Assembly (NCBI RefSeq): GCF_003346715.1
Contig: NZ_QQPQ01000047.1
Location: 1-33,951 of the forward strand
Origin: Oceanispirochaeta sp. M1
GTDB taxonomy: Bacteria; Spirochaetota; Spirochaetia; DSM-2461
Direction of reading: 5' to 3'
DNA: 33,951 nucleotides
Below the pieces are notes generated by a model. It searched no databases. It saw nothing but the letters and a program-made list of their open reading frames with translations, and was not told where the DNA came from. The stretch's first letter is position 1. Every line of letters starts with the position of its first letter. Of the stretch, positions 23,599-33,466 are shown in pieces. The translations under genes and the position numbers were made by a program.

Positions 23599-24975
23599 AT
23601 GATTTCATCTCAAGGTAAAAGGGCCCTCCTCACAGATGGACCCTTACTCAAACAGCTCCTGTCTCTCACCTGGCCGAATATAGGCGGTCTGCTGGGAATC
23701 ATGATCTTTAATCTTACTGATACCTACTTTGTTTCCCGTATGGGAACAGAACCACTGGCAGCCATGGGATTTACATTTCCGGTTGTCATGATTATCGGTT
23801 CGGCCGCATCGGGAATCAGTCTTGGAGCAGGCTCTGTCCTTTCCCGTGCCATGGGGGAGGGGAATCATCACCTGATGAAGAGAACCGCCACAGACGGCAT
23901 CCTTCTGTCAGTCATTCTGGTCGCTTTTATCAGTATTGCTGGACTCCTGACTCTGGACCCCCTGTTTCGTCTTATGGGAGCTTCCGGTGAATCCCTCACT
24001 CTTGTTAAAGAATATATGTTTATATGGTATCTGGGAGCCATAACGATCACCATGCCTCCCATCTCCGACAGCTGTCTGAGGGCAACAGGAGATATGATCA
24101 GACCCTTCATTGTCATGATGATCATAGCCATTATAAATGTCATTCTGGACCCCATATTCATATTCGGATACTTCGGAGTCCCTGCAATGGGAATTAAAGG
24201 GGCTGCCTATGCCACCATCCTTTCCCGATTTTTCGGAATGATTGCCACTCTGGGTTTTCTCCATTTTCATGCGGGGCTGGTGGATTTCTCACACCCCCTT
24301 CTTAAGGAAATATGGGAATCCTGGGGGCGCATACTCCATGTGGGAATCCCTGCCGCCATGACTCTGCTTCTTCCTCCCCTTACCCGGGGAGTCCTGACAA
24401 GTCTGGCAGCATCAGCAGGAGGAGCCGTCGCCGTTGCCGCCCTGGCCGCTGGAAGCAGGATAGAAGGGTTTATTCAGATCTTTATGATGTCCTATTCCAT
24501 GGCCCTGGTACCTATGATCGGTCAGAACTGGGGCGCCGGAAAAATGGACAGGATTCTTAAGATCCGAAATATATCACTCCGACTGTCCCTGGTTTACGGT
24601 GCCGCTTCATTTGCAGTTCTTATGCTTCTGGCACCAGTTCTGGCCGGAATATTCAGCAGCGATCTGGAGGTAATCAGTCATATAGCCTTTTATCTGAGAG
24701 TCACAGCCGTCGCCGCGGCAGCCCTCAGTTATATGACATGGATCAACCAGTCTCTCAATGCATCAGGACATCCCCGGGCATCGGCCCGTCTCAATATTTT
24801 CGCCTATATCCTGGTTATCATTCCCCTGGCTTTTATCGGTTCCAGAATTGCAGGTTTTAAGGGTATAGTTATCGCCCTCTCCGCCGGACAGTTTATAGGA
24901 GCTTTCTGGGCTCACGGAGAAGGGTGCAGAATCTTTAACGAATCAAAACAAATTACCGGGAGTAGTAACGCATGA
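23599..24975 (+). CDS. MATE-family multidrug/cation antiporter
   Basis: This 458-residue protein has about twelve membrane helices in two similar halves. The N-terminal 'LTWPNIGGLLGIMIFNLTDTYFVSRMGTEPLAAMGF' and 'GISLGAGSVLSRAMGEG' are typical MATE motifs, as is 'AYATILSRFFGMI' at the end of the first half. MATE proteins expel cationic or hydrophobic compounds using sodium or protons. It lies 50 bases after the TolC gene on the same strand and could be co-transcribed with the efflux operon. Its 3' end overlaps the prenyltransferase gene by 4 bases. Confidence 0.9.
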   Translation: MISSQGKRALLTDGPLLKQLLSLTWPNIGGLLGIMIFNLTDTYFVSRMGTEPLAAMGFTFPVVMIIGSAASGISLGAGSVLSRAMGEGNHHLMKRTATDGILLSVILVAFISIAGLLTLDPLFRLMGASGESLTLVKEYMFIWYLGAITITMPPISDSCLRATGDMIRPFIVMMIIAIINVILDPIFIFGYFGVPAMGIKGAAYATILSRFFGMIATLGFLHFHAGLVDFSHPLLKEIWESWGRILHVGIPAAMTLLLPPLTRGVLTSLAASAGGAVAVAALAAGSRIEGFIQIFMMSYSMALVPMIGQNWGAGKMDRILKIRNISLRLSLVYGAASFAVLMLLAPVLAGIFSSDLEVISHIAFYLRVTAVAAAALSYMTWINQSLNASGHPRASARLNIFAYILVIIPLAFIGSRIAGFKGIVIALSAGQFIGAFWAHGEGCRIFNESKQITGSSNA

Positions 24976-25904
24976 AGCTTAAATCTTTCTTAAAGCTGGT
25001 GGAAATTCAGACAAAAATAGCCAGTATGTTTCCCTTTATATTTGCCACACTTTTCAGCCTGTACCGATACGGAAGTCTGAATCTACAGAACCTCGGCCTG
25101 ATGTTTGTATCTCTGCTCTTTTTTGATATGACTACAACAACCATTAATAACTATATGGATTACAAAAAGGCAGTGGATCATGATTACAGGGACAACCACA
25201 ACATAATCGGTATGGATTCAATTCCGGTAAACACCGTGCGGTTCATCATATTTTTTATGCTGGCAATTGCCATGGCTGCTGGAATCCTTCTGACAATCAA
25301 CACAGGATGGATCGTTCTGATCCTGGGAGTTATCTCATTCTTTTTGGGTATCTTCTACACTTTCGGACCCATCCCCATTTCCCGTATGCCCCTGGGAGAG
25401 ATCCTTTCAGGTTTTATGATGGGCTTTGTCATTGTCTATATTGCGGTCTATATCCATGCCCCATCCATGGCAGTTATCTCAGTAAAGGAAGCCCAGCTTT
25501 TTCTGCGGCTGGATCTGAGAGAAACTATCTCTATCGCCATGATATCGGCACCCTTTGTTTTTATTATCTCAAACCTCATGCTTGCCAATAACATATGTGA
25601 CCTGGAACAGGATATTAAAAATGACCGTTTCCTCCTCCCCTACTATGTGGGAGTCAAAAACTCTCTGCTGATCTTCCGGCTCTCCTACTACGGGGCCTAC
25701 CTTTTTATCATTGCCTCTGTCGTATTCCGCATCCTTCCTTATTTCTCACTCCTCTCTCTCTTGAGTTTCCCAATCATTCAGAAACACATCAGAATGTTTG
25801 AGGCAAAACAGATCAAAGCAGAAACTTTTGTCCTCTCTGTTAAGAATCTTACTATTCTGAGTGCAGGCTACATCATTGCCCTGGTTCCGGGATTGTTATT
25901 CTAA
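24972..25904 (+). CDS. UbiA-family prenyltransferase, MenA-like
   Basis: This 310-residue protein has about eight or nine membrane helices. The two aspartate-rich motifs of UbiA enzymes are visible: 'NNYMDYKKAVDHD' (59-71) and 'NNICDLEQDIKNDR' (about 206-219). These bind magnesium and the prenyl diphosphate. The pattern is closest to MenA (1,4-dihydroxy-2-naphthoate prenyltransferase of menaquinone synthesis), but no other menaquinone gene is present in the window and the acceptor cannot be told from sequence. The ATGA overlap with the MATE gene implies translational coupling. Confidence 0.78.
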   Translation: MKLKSFLKLVEIQTKIASMFPFIFATLFSLYRYGSLNLQNLGLMFVSLLFFDMTTTTINNYMDYKKAVDHDYRDNHNIIGMDSIPVNTVRFIIFFMLAIAMAAGILLTINTGWIVLILGVISFFLGIFYTFGPIPISRMPLGEILSGFMMGFVIVYIAVYIHAPSMAVISVKEAQLFLRLDLRETISIAMISAPFVFIISNLMLANNICDLEQDIKNDRFLLPYYVGVKNSLLIFRLSYYGAYLFIIASVVFRILPYFSLLSLLSFPIIQKHIRMFEAKQIKAETFVLSVKNLTILSAGYIIALVPGLLF

Positions 25905-26139
25905 TATTCAGGGCGTCCCGCCGGGGGCGGCCAGGCTCTTCAGTGGTTCCGTCCCTGCGGGACTGCCGAAGGCACACTTACGATCCTTGACGCAAACACT
26001 TCAAGCTCTAATTTCTCCTCATACCTCTTTTTTACTCCCCTATACCTTGAAATTGAACCTTTTGGCCGATATGCCATTTATCCAAAGACAGTATAATTAA
26101 ACAGTCTCTAATCACAATTCAGCATATTGTACTGAATCT

Positions 26140-26240
26140 ATATAACCAGAGTATCCACTCAGTTATAGGATAGTACGTTGTGAATTACATTGCAGAATTA
26201 TTGATGTAGTCCGGTATGGGTTTATATCTCTGGGTTATAT
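26140..26240 (+). repeat. Inverted repeat resembling a degenerate attC site
   Basis: ATATAACCAGAG (26140-26151) recurs inverted as CTCTGGGTTATAT (26228-26240) with one bulged base. The outer ends read TATAAC and GTTATA, as at the attC-like site after hsdR, and the size (about 100 bases) fits. Only a weaker hairpin (TACAT/ATGTA) is visible inside, so an integron origin is uncertain. Confidence 0.35.
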
Positions 26241-26321
26241 GGAACAGGTTAGAAATTAAGTTATATTTATTCAAATTTGAACAAATTCGCATTGATTAAT
26301 ACACCTATAAATATCAGGCAA

Positions 26322-26349
26322 TTTACTGTAAAATAAGAAATATTATAAG
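26322..26349 (+). promoter_or_regulatory. Possible promoter of the hsd operon
   Basis: TTTACT (26322-26327), 16 bases, then TATAAG (26344-26349) gives a plausible vegetative promoter about 50 bases before the hsdM start. This is by inspection only. Confidence 0.38.
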
Positions 26350-26397
26350 AAAAAAGCATCCTTGATGTATTGAACATATAGGAACAGGAGAAACACC

Positions 26398-27954
26398 ATG
26401 TCAAGTTCACAACAACGCGCAGAACTACAACGCCAAATCTGGTCTATCGCCAACGATGTCCGAGGCTCGGTAGATGGCTGGGATTTTAAACAATATGTAT
26501 TGGGAACCCTGTTTTACCGTTTCATTAGTGAAAATTTCTCCAATTATATCGAAGGCGGCGATGATAGTATCAATTATGCAAAACTCACAGATGATGTAAT
26601 TACAGACGACATAAAAGATGATGCCATCAAAACAAAGGGCTATTTCATCTACCCAAGCCAACTTTTTCAAAATGTATCAGCTAATGCCAATACCAACGAA
26701 AATCTGAACACAGACCTGGCAGCAATATTCACCGCCATTGAAAGTTCAGCCAATGGCTACGATTCAGAAAAGGACATAAAAGGTCTATTTGCGGACTTTG
26801 ACACCACCAGTAACCGGCTAGGAAACACGGTTAAAGACAAAAACAGCCGTTTGGCTGCCGTATTAAAAGGTGTGGCAGGGTTAAATTTGGGCGATTTTGA
26901 GAATAACCACATCGACCTTTTCGGTGATGCCTATGAGTTCCTGATCTCAAACTATGCCGCTAATGCCGGAAAATCGGGAGGTGAGTTTTTCACTCCCCAG
27001 CATGTCTCAAAGCTGATAGCCCAACTGGCCATGCACAAACAAACCAGTGTAAATAAAATATACGACCCCGCTTGCGGTTCCGGTTCCTTGCTTCTTCAGG
27101 CGAAAAAACATTTTGATGCCCACATTATCGAAGAAGGCTTTTTCGGGCAGGAGATCAATCACACCACCTTTAACCTGGCTCGTATGAATATGTTTCTGCA
27201 CAATATTAATTATGATAAATTCAATATGCAGTTAGGAAACACCTTAACGGAACCCCATTTTCAGGACGATAAACCCTTTGATGCAATAGTTTCCAATCCT
27301 CCCTATTCGGTGAAATGGATCGGTTCCGATGATCCGACACTGATAAATGACGAACGTTTTGCTCCGGCAGGTGTACTCGCCCCGAAATCCAAGGCTGATT
27401 TTGCTTTTGTTCTCCATGCTTTGAGCTATCTATCCAGCAAGGGCCGGGCTGCCATAGTCTGCTTTCCCGGTATTTTTTACCGTGGTGGCGCAGAACAGAA
27501 AATCCGTCAATATCTTGTAGATAATAACTATGTGGAAACAGTGATTTCTCTGGCTCCAAATCTTTTCTACGGAACTACAATCGCCGTGAATATTCTGGTG
27601 TTATCTAAACATAAAACCGATACAAAAATCCAGTTTATCGATGCCAGCGGTGAAGACTTCTTTAAAAAAGAGACTAATAACAATGTGCTGACTCCTAAGC
27701 ATATTCAGAACATTATGGATATGTTTGACCGTAAAGAAGATGTTGATCATGTAGCCAAATCAGTGGACTACGACAAAATTTCTGGCAATGAATACAATTT
27801 ATCGGTAAGCAGTTATGTGGAAGCCAAAGATACGCGGGAAGTGATTGATATTACTCAGCTTAATGGCGAAATAAAAACCACTGTTTCCAAAATTGATCAG
27901 CTCAGGACGGATATTGATGCTATTGTAGCGGAGATTGAAGGGGCAGAGGCATGA
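26398..27954 (+). CDS. hsdM: Type I restriction-modification DNA methyltransferase subunit HsdM (type IC)
   Basis: This 518-residue adenine methyltransferase subunit is close in length to EcoR124I HsdM. It has an N-terminal helical domain ('[26 protein letters not shown]'), then '[17 protein letters not shown]' (194-210), S-adenosylmethionine motif I '[10 protein letters not shown]' (223-232) and catalytic motif IV 'NPPY' (300-303). It methylates adenines in the target chosen by HsdS, which protects host DNA, and is also part of the restriction complex. An AGGAG site precedes the ATG. Its stop overlaps the hsdS start (ATGA). It opens the four-gene operon hsdM-hsdS-prrC-hsdR. Confidence 0.96.
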   Translation: MSSSQQRAELQRQIWSIANDVRGSVDGWDFKQYVLGTLFYRFISENFSNYIEGGDDSINYAKLTDDVITDDIKDDAIKTKGYFIYPSQLFQNVSANANTNENLNTDLAAIFTAIESSANGYDSEKDIKGLFADFDTTSNRLGNTVKDKNSRLAAVLKGVAGLNLGDFENNHIDLFGDAYEFLISNYAANAGKSGGEFFTPQHVSKLIAQLAMHKQTSVNKIYDPACGSGSLLLQAKKHFDAHIIEEGFFGQEINHTTFNLARMNMFLHNINYDKFNMQLGNTLTEPHFQDDKPFDAIVSNPPYSVKWIGSDDPTLINDERFAPAGVLAPKSKADFAFVLHALSYLSSKGRAAIVCFPGIFYRGGAEQKIRQYLVDNNYVETVISLAPNLFYGTTIAVNILVLSKHKTDTKIQFIDASGEDFFKKETNNNVLTPKHIQNIMDMFDRKEDVDHVAKSVDYDKISGNEYNLSVSSYVEAKDTREVIDITQLNGEIKTTVSKIDQLRTDIDAIVAEIEGAEA

Positions 27955-29096
27955 GCGAACTGAGTTTTATGGAGAAGCTGCTCGATGGGGTTGAGGTTGA
28001 ATGGAGACTGCTAGGAGATGAAAGCTTTGTTGAAGTGGCGAATAGAGGGCGTAAGCCTGTCAAAGCATCCTTGCGCATATCTGGAAATACGCCATATTAC
28101 GGTGCGAACAATATTCAGGATTATGTCGATGGTCATACTCACGATGGCGAGTATGTTCTTATTGCTGAAGACGGATCAGCTAGCCTAGAGAAATATTCAA
28201 TTCAATATGCAACAGGAAAGTTTTGGGCTAACAATCATGTTCATGTTGTACGCGGAAAATCTGGATTGAACACAAGGTTTCTGTTTCATTATTTAAGCAT
28301 AGTTAACTTCATTCCACATCTATCAGGTGGTGGTAGAGCAAAGCTGACAAAAGGGAAGATGGTCGAAATCCCCATCCCCATCCCCTGTCCTGACAACCCG
28401 GAGAAATCCCTGACTATCCAGGCTGAAATTGTCCGCATTCTGGACGCTTTCACCGAGCTTACCACCGAGCTTACCACCGAGCTTACCTTGCGGAAAAAGC
28501 AGTATGGATACTATCGGGAGCAGTTGTTGAGTTTTGAAGCGGGGGAAGTAAAGTGGAAGACTTTGGGGGAGGTCGCGATATTTCGCAGAGGCACTGCAAT
28601 AACAAAAAAACAGACAACCGCTGGAGATATTCCTGTTGTTGCAAATGGACCGGTCCCAACCTACAGTCATAATGAGAGTAATCGAGAGGGTGAAACCATT
28701 GTTATTGCTCGATCAGGTGCATATGCCGGGTATGTAAGCTATTGGAATCAACCGATTTTTCTAACTGATGCGTTTAGTGTTCAACCAGATACAGATGTCC
28801 TTGATCCTAAATATGTTTATTACTTTCTTCAGAATAAGCAAGATCATATTCATTCTATGAAAAAGGGTGCAGGTGTTCCTCATGTTCGTGTGAAGGAATT
28901 TGATTCGTATAATATTCCAATTCCTTCGCTTACTGAGCAAAAACGTATCGTCGCAATATTGGACAATTTCGATACATTAACCAACTCCATCTCCGAAGGT
29001 CTCCCCCGTGAAATAGAATTACGCACAAAGCAATACGAATACTACCGTGATTTGCTGCTTAGATTCCCCCAAAAGGAGGTTGAAGCATCAGCATGA
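27951..29096 (+). CDS. hsdS: Type I restriction-modification specificity subunit HsdS with TELT repeat spacer
   Basis: This 381-residue protein has two target-recognition domains (about 1-150 and 185-340), each followed by a conserved helical spacer: '[31 protein letters not shown]' after the first and '[35 protein letters not shown]' after the second. The central spacer contains TELT three times (168-179) from a perfect 12-bp DNA repeat. In EcoR124-type enzymes, two against three copies of a TAEL repeat change the gap between the two half-sites by one base pair. The recognition sequence cannot be predicted here. It is translationally coupled to hsdM and prrC by ATGA overlaps. Confidence 0.94.
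   Translation: MSELSFMEKLLDGVEVEWRLLGDESFVEVANRGRKPVKASLRISGNTPYYGANNIQDYVDGHTHDGEYVLIAEDGSASLEKYSIQYATGKFWANNHVHVVRGKSGLNTRFLFHYLSIVNFIPHLSGGGRAKLTKGKMVEIPIPIPCPDNPEKSLTIQAEIVRILDAFTELTTELTTELTLRKKQYGYYREQLLSFEAGEVKWKTLGEVAIFRRGTAITKKQTTAGDIPVVANGPVPTYSHNESNREGETIVIARSGAYAGYVSYWNQPIFLTDAFSVQPDTDVLDPKYVYYFLQNKQDHIHSMKKGAGVPHVRVKEFDSYNIPIPSLTEQKRIVAILDNFDTLTNSISEGLPREIELRTKQYEYYRDLLLRFPQKEVEASA
28452..28487 (+). repeat. Three tandem 12-bp repeats in the hsdS central spacer
   Basis: ACCGAGCTTACC occurs three times without interruption or mismatch, in frame, encoding [13 protein letters not shown] unit of twelve bases keeps the frame on gain or loss, so copy number can change without breaking the protein. 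Confidence 0.95.
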
Positions 29097-30220
29097 GTAA
29101 AGCATTGACAGAAATAGCCCAGCAATTGAAAGATTCTAATAAGAAAGTGCAGCTGATCTATGCCTTCAACGGAACAGGGAAGACAAGACTTTCAGGAGAA
29201 TTGAAGCAACTTATTTCACCAAAAAATGAAGGCTATTATGAAGGAGATGATGATCAGGGCAAGGTCATTTACTACAATGCGTTTACAGAGGATCTTTTTT
29301 ACTGGGATAATGATCTAAATAGCGACACTGAGCGAAAACTAAAAATACAGCCAAACAATTTTACCAAGTGGGTTCTTGAAGAGCAGGGGCAGGAACCGAA
29401 TATAATTGAAAACTTCCAGCACTATACAAATCAGTTTTTAATGCCCAAATTCAGTGAAGACTTTTCAGAAGTCAGCTTTTCAATTGAAAGAGGCGACGAC
29501 GAAAACCTTGAACACATTAAGATATCCAAAGGTGAAGAAAGCAATTTTATATGGTGTGTTTTCTATAGCCTGCTTGAACAGATTGTTGAAGTGTTAAATA
29601 TTGTTGAACCAACAGAAAGGGAAACTAATAGGTTTGATCATTTGGAATATGTTTTTATTGACGATCCTGTAAGTTCATTAGATGAAAATCGCTTAATTGA
29701 ACTGGCGGTACATGTTGCACAATTGATCAAATCAAGTGATTTCACCAATGGACAAGGACTTAGGTTTATCATATCAACACACAATCCCCTCTTTTATAAT
29801 GTTCTTTACAACGAACTTAGTTTGAAATCTGGTTATATTTTAAATCGAAATGAAGATGACACATTTGAACTACTTGAAAAGAGAGGTGATTCAAACCATA
29901 GCTTTTCCTACCATCTCTATTTAAAACAGCTTATTAAACAGGCTATCGCTGAGAATTCTATCCAGAAATATCATTTTACTCTTTTACGGAATTTATATGA
30001 AAAAACAGCAAGTTTTCTGGGCTATCCGAGATGGTCAGAATTGCTACCTGGTGATAAAAAAGTCTATTTAAACCGCATAATTCAATTCACAAGTCATTCA
30101 ACATTGTCAAATGAAGCTGTCGCAGAACCAACTCCGCAGGAAAAGCAAACTGTAAATTTCTTACTTGAGCATTTAATGAATAATTATGGTTATTGGCAAG
30201 AGGGAGTCCAAAATGATTGA
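29093..30220 (+). CDS. prrC: PrrC-like anticodon nuclease guarding the type I system
   Basis: This 375-residue protein is encoded between hsdS and hsdR, as in the E. coli prr locus (PrrC, 396 residues). The N-terminal ABC-type ATPase has Walker A 'AFNGTGKT' (24-31), a signature-like 'SKGEE' (145-149), Walker B '[12 protein letters not shown]' (186-197) and switch His230 ('ISTHN'). The C-terminal domain shows Arg299 and Glu303 ('[14 protein letters not shown]') and His335 ('FTSHST'); their spacing (4 and 32 residues) equals that of the PrrC catalytic triad Arg320, Glu324, His356. PrrC stays silent while bound to the intact restriction enzyme and cuts tRNA-Lys when a phage inhibitor blocks it. 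The same guard role is inferred here. Overlaps at both ends show tight coupling. Confidence 0.87.
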   Translation: MSKALTEIAQQLKDSNKKVQLIYAFNGTGKTRLSGELKQLISPKNEGYYEGDDDQGKVIYYNAFTEDLFYWDNDLNSDTERKLKIQPNNFTKWVLEEQGQEPNIIENFQHYTNQFLMPKFSEDFSEVSFSIERGDDENLEHIKISKGEESNFIWCVFYSLLEQIVEVLNIVEPTERETNRFDHLEYVFIDDPVSSLDENRLIELAVHVAQLIKSSDFTNGQGLRFIISTHNPLFYNVLYNELSLKSGYILNRNEDDTFELLEKRGDSNHSFSYHLYLKQLIKQAIAENSIQKYHFTLLRNLYEKTASFLGYPRWSELLPGDKKVYLNRIIQFTSHSTLSNEAVAEPTPQEKQTVNFLLEHLMNNYGYWQEGVQND

Positions 30221-33200
30221 TTACACCAAACCCATCGCAGAAACAAACAAATTTATAGTTCTCGATAAGTACACCAAAGAATGGCAGGTCTGTGAAAACT
30301 ATCAAAGCGAAGCCGAACTGGAACGGGAGCTCATTGAAGACCTGCAAAATCAAGGCTATGAATATTTACCCAGTTTAAATACAATAGAAAAGATGCTGGA
30401 TAATGTGCGAGAGCAATTACAGGCTCTCAATAGTGTTGAGTTTCAAGACGGCGAGTGGAAACGTTTTGTTGAAGAGTACTTGGACAGACCTAGCGACAAT
30501 CTTATTGATAAAACCCGTAAAGTTCATAATGACTATATTCATGATTTTGTCTTTGATGACGGGCATATTGAAAATATCTACCTACTGGACAAAAAGAATA
30601 TTGCCCGTAATAAAGTGCAGGTTATTAAACAGTTTGAACAGACCGGCATTCAGGCTAATCGCTACGATGTGACCATTCTGGTCAACGGCTTACCTTTGGT
30701 TCAAATCGAACTGAAAAAACGGGGTGTGGCTATCCGGGAAGCCTTTAATCAGGTTCATCGCTACAGCAAAGAGAGTTTCAATGCGGAAAACTCCTTATTT
30801 AAATATCTACAGCTTTTCGTAATCTCCAACGGTACGGATAGCCGTTATTTTGCGAATACCACTAAACGGGATAAAAACAGCTTTGACTTTTCGATGAACT
30901 GGGCCAAGTCTGATAATACGCTCATTAAAGATCTGAAAGACTTTACAGCCACTTTTTTCCAGAAGAATACTCTGTTAAATGTGCTTCTCCATTATTCGGT
31001 TTTTGATGTCAGTGATACCTTACTGGTCATGCGCCCGTACCAAATTGCTGCTACAGAGCGTATATTATGGAAAATAAAAAGCGCCTATCAAGCCAAAAAC
31101 TGGAGCAAAACTGAGAGCGGCGGCTTTATCTGGCATACTACCGGTTCGGGAAAAACCTTGACCAGCTTCAAGGCTGCCCGATTGGCAACAGAACTGGACT
31201 TTATTGACAAGGTCTTTTTTGTAGTGGACCGGAAAGACCTGGACTATCAAACCATGAAAGAGTATCAGAGATTTTCACCGGATAGTGTCAATGGTTCCGA
31301 CAGTACAGCAGGTTTAAAACGTAATCTGGATAAAGAAGACAATAAAATCATCGTTACCACCATTCAAAAGCTTAATAACCTGATGAAAAGTGAAACCGAC
31401 TTGCCTGTTTATCAGAAACAGGTGGTATTTATCTTTGATGAGGCTCACCGCAGCCAATTTGGCGAAGCTCAAAAGAACTTGAAAAAGAAATTCAAAAAAT
31501 ATTACCAGTTTGGTTTTACCGGTACACCCATCTTCCCAGAAAACGCATTAGGAGCGGAAACAACGGGCAGTGTATTCGGTCGGGAACTGCATTCCTATGT
31601 CATTACCGATGCCATACGAGATGAAAAAGTACTAAAATTCAAAGTGGACTATAACGATGTACGTCCAAAATTTAAGGACATTGAAACTGAGCAGGACGAA
31701 AAGAAACTGACTGCTGCTGAAAATAAACAAGCCTTGTTACATCCCGATCGTATAACCGAGATTACGCAATACATCTTGAAGAATTTTCGACAGAAAACCC
31801 ACCGTTCCTATGCTGGTGCCAGCGGTTTTAATGCCATGTTTGCCGTCAGCAGTGTTGATGCTGCTAAAGCATACTATGAATCCTTTAGAAACTTACAAGC
31901 TGAGACAGATAATAGTAAAAAACTGAATGTGGCGACCATTTTCTCTTTTGCTGCCAATGAAGAACAGGACGCTATTGGTGAAATTCTCGATGAAAGTTTT
32001 GAAGTTTCTGCCATGGAAAGCAGTGCCAAAGAATTCTTAAGTTCTGCTATTGCCGATTATAATTCAGCATTTAAAACCAATTTTGGCGTAGACAGCCAAG
32101 GGTTTCAAAACTATTACCGTGATCTTGCTCAACGGGTAAAAAAGCAGGAAGTAGATTTATTAATTGTAGTAGGAATGTTTTTAACTGGCTTTGATGCACC
32201 TACATTAAATACTCTTTTTGTTGATAAAAATCTCCGTTACCACGGCTTAATGCAAGCATTCTCACGTACTAATCGTATTTATGATGCAACGAAAACTTTT
32301 GGAAATATTATAACTTTTCGGGACTTAGAAAAGTTTACAGTGGATGCCATTACCTTATTTGGGGACAAGAACACCAAAAATGTAGTGCTAGAAAAAAGCT
32401 ACAAGGAATACATGGAAGGCTTTACCGATATAGCAACAGGTGAAGCTCGGCGTGGTTATCTTGATGTGGTAAAAGAATTACAAAGCCGTTTTCCGAATCC
32501 TGAAGAAATAGAAAAAGAGAAAGACAAAAAAGATTTCGTTAAATTATTTGGTGAATATTTAAGGGTTGAAAACATACTTAATAACTACGATGAGTTTGCC
32601 GGTTTAAAAGCTTTACAAAATGTAGATATGAATGACCCGGAAGCAATTGAAGAATTCAAAGAAAAACATTATCTAAATGGCGAAGACATCGAAGCCATGC
32701 AATCAATAGTTGTTCCCTCTGAACGCTTAATTCAGGATTATCGATCAACCTATAATGATACACGCGACTGGTTGCGCCGTGAAAAAGCAGCTGATCAAAA
32801 AGAGTCCTCCAAAATTGATTGGGATGATGTGGTCTTTGAAGTTGATCTACTCAAATCCCAGGAAATCAACCTGGACTACATTCTTGAATTGATTTTTGAA
32901 CATAACAAAAAAAATAAAAGCAAAGCAGACCTGATTGAAGAAGTTAGAAGACTTATCCGGGCCAGCCTTGGTAATAGAGCAAAAGAAAGTCTTATTGTAG
33001 ATTTCATTAATAAAACCAACCTGGATGATTTGGATGATAAAGCCGGTATTATTGATGCCTTCTTTATATTTGCTCAGGCAGAACAAAAGCGAGAAGCTGA
33101 TGAATTGATAAGTTCCGAAAACCTTAATGAAGAGGCAGCGAAACGATATATCATATCATCATTAAGGCGAGAATACGCAAGTGAAAATGGTACTGAATTA

Positions 33201-33320
33201 AATTCTACTTTGCCTAAAATGAGTCCTTTAAATCCTCAATATAAAACGAAAAAACAAAGCGTATTCCAAAAAATAGCTTCATTTGTAGAGAAATATAAAG
33301 GAGTCGGGGGGCAGCTCTGA
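30213..33320 (+). CDS. hsdR: Type I restriction endonuclease and translocase subunit HsdR (type IC)
   Basis: This protein of about 1035 residues is close to EcoR124I HsdR (about 1038). I take the ATG at 30213, with AGGGAG six bases upstream, rather than the in-frame ATG nine codons earlier; it overlaps prrC by 8 bases. The nuclease core is Asp152 ('[10 protein letters not shown]') and Glu166-Lys168 ('QIELKKR'). The helicase part has Walker A 'TTGSGKT' (309-315), 'FDEAHRS' (Asp409-His412), 'FGFTGTP'-like '[11 protein letters not shown]' and a second RecA lobe ('[11 protein letters not shown]', '[10 protein letters not shown]'). The C-terminal helices dock on the methylase. It translocates and cuts unmodified DNA and completes the system. 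It ends 10 bases before an attC-like site. Confidence 0.96.
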   Translation: MIDYTKPIAETNKFIVLDKYTKEWQVCENYQSEAELERELIEDLQNQGYEYLPSLNTIEKMLDNVREQLQALNSVEFQDGEWKRFVEEYLDRPSDNLIDKTRKVHNDYIHDFVFDDGHIENIYLLDKKNIARNKVQVIKQFEQTGIQANRYDVTILVNGLPLVQIELKKRGVAIREAFNQVHRYSKESFNAENSLFKYLQLFVISNGTDSRYFANTTKRDKNSFDFSMNWAKSDNTLIKDLKDFTATFFQKNTLLNVLLHYSVFDVSDTLLVMRPYQIAATERILWKIKSAYQAKNWSKTESGGFIWHTTGSGKTLTSFKAARLATELDFIDKVFFVVDRKDLDYQTMKEYQRFSPDSVNGSDSTAGLKRNLDKEDNKIIVTTIQKLNNLMKSETDLPVYQKQVVFIFDEAHRSQFGEAQKNLKKKFKKYYQFGFTGTPIFPENALGAETTGSVFGRELHSYVITDAIRDEKVLKFKVDYNDVRPKFKDIETEQDEKKLTAAENKQALLHPDRITEITQYILKNFRQKTHRSYAGASGFNAMFAVSSVDAAKAYYESFRNLQAETDNSKKLNVATIFSFAANEEQDAIGEILDESFEVSAMESSAKEFLSSAIADYNSAFKTNFGVDSQGFQNYYRDLAQRVKKQEVDLLIVVGMFLTGFDAPTLNTLFVDKNLRYHGLMQAFSRTNRIYDATKTFGNIITFRDLEKFTVDAITLFGDKNTKNVVLEKSYKEYMEGFTDIATGEARRGYLDVVKELQSRFPNPEEIEKEKDKKDFVKLFGEYLRVENILNNYDEFAGLKALQNVDMNDPEAIEEFKEKHYLNGEDIEAMQSIVVPSERLIQDYRSTYNDTRDWLRREKAADQKESSKIDWDDVVFEVDLLKSQEINLDYILELIFEHNKKNKSKADLIEEVRRLIRASLGNRAKESLIVDFINKTNLDDLDDKAGIIDAFFIFAQAEQKREADELISSENLNEEAAKRYIISSLRREYASENGTELNSTLPKMSPLNPQYKTKKQSVFQKIASFVEKYKGVGGQL

Positions 33321-33330
33321 CAGAAGAAAA

Positions 33331-33448
33331 ATATAACAATCGCATGCAACTGACAATTTTTTTGTCATAGTTTTTGAAGTCGCTTCGCTCATTTCAAAAA
33401 CTACGCCAACCCTTCGGGACAAAATTGCAGCTGATGCGGGCGTTATCT
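33331..33448 (+). other. Integron attC-like recombination site
   Basis: The ends ATATAAC (33331-33337) and GTTATCT (33442-33448) fit the inverse-core and core boxes. Inside, the arms CGCAT...CAATTTTTTTGTC (33341-33365) and GACAAAATTG...ATGCG (33418-33438) pair with a few extra bases on the left arm, as in true attC sites. A further 11-12-bp stem, TAGTTTTTGAA with TTTCAAAAACTA, encloses the loop. Total length is about 118 bases. It begins 10 bases after the hsdR stop, and a new gene starts 18 bases after it. No integrase gene is in the window. Confidence 0.78.
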
Positions 33449-33466
33449 GTGCAAAAGGAAAACAAA

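Larger units (their letters stand above)
25905..26397. other. 493-base gene-free junction before the restriction operon
   Basis: The left part (25911-25980) is GC-rich and carries small hairpins: CCGCC/GGCGG at 25918-25930 and GTCCC-TGC-GGGAC at 25951-25963. The rest turns abruptly AT-rich. It holds a long-range inverted repeat (26140-26240), a 12-bp palindrome TTCAAATTTGAA (26270-26281) and a likely hsdM promoter. The change of base composition marks the left edge of the acquired defence region. No gene is seen. Confidence 0.6.

Noticed and set aside
25911-25980. GC-rich segment after the prenyltransferase as an attC site or intrinsic terminator
   Set aside because: It has short hairpins (GTCCC-TGC-GGGAC, CCGCC/GGCGG) but no AAC/GTT boxes, no matching outer arm and no T-run; it may be a worn intergenic repeat.
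26270-26281. TTCAAATTTGAA palindrome as a controller-protein operator for the restriction operon
   Set aside because: No controller gene is present, type I systems seldom have one, and a 12-bp AT-rich palindrome is expected by chance in such sequence.
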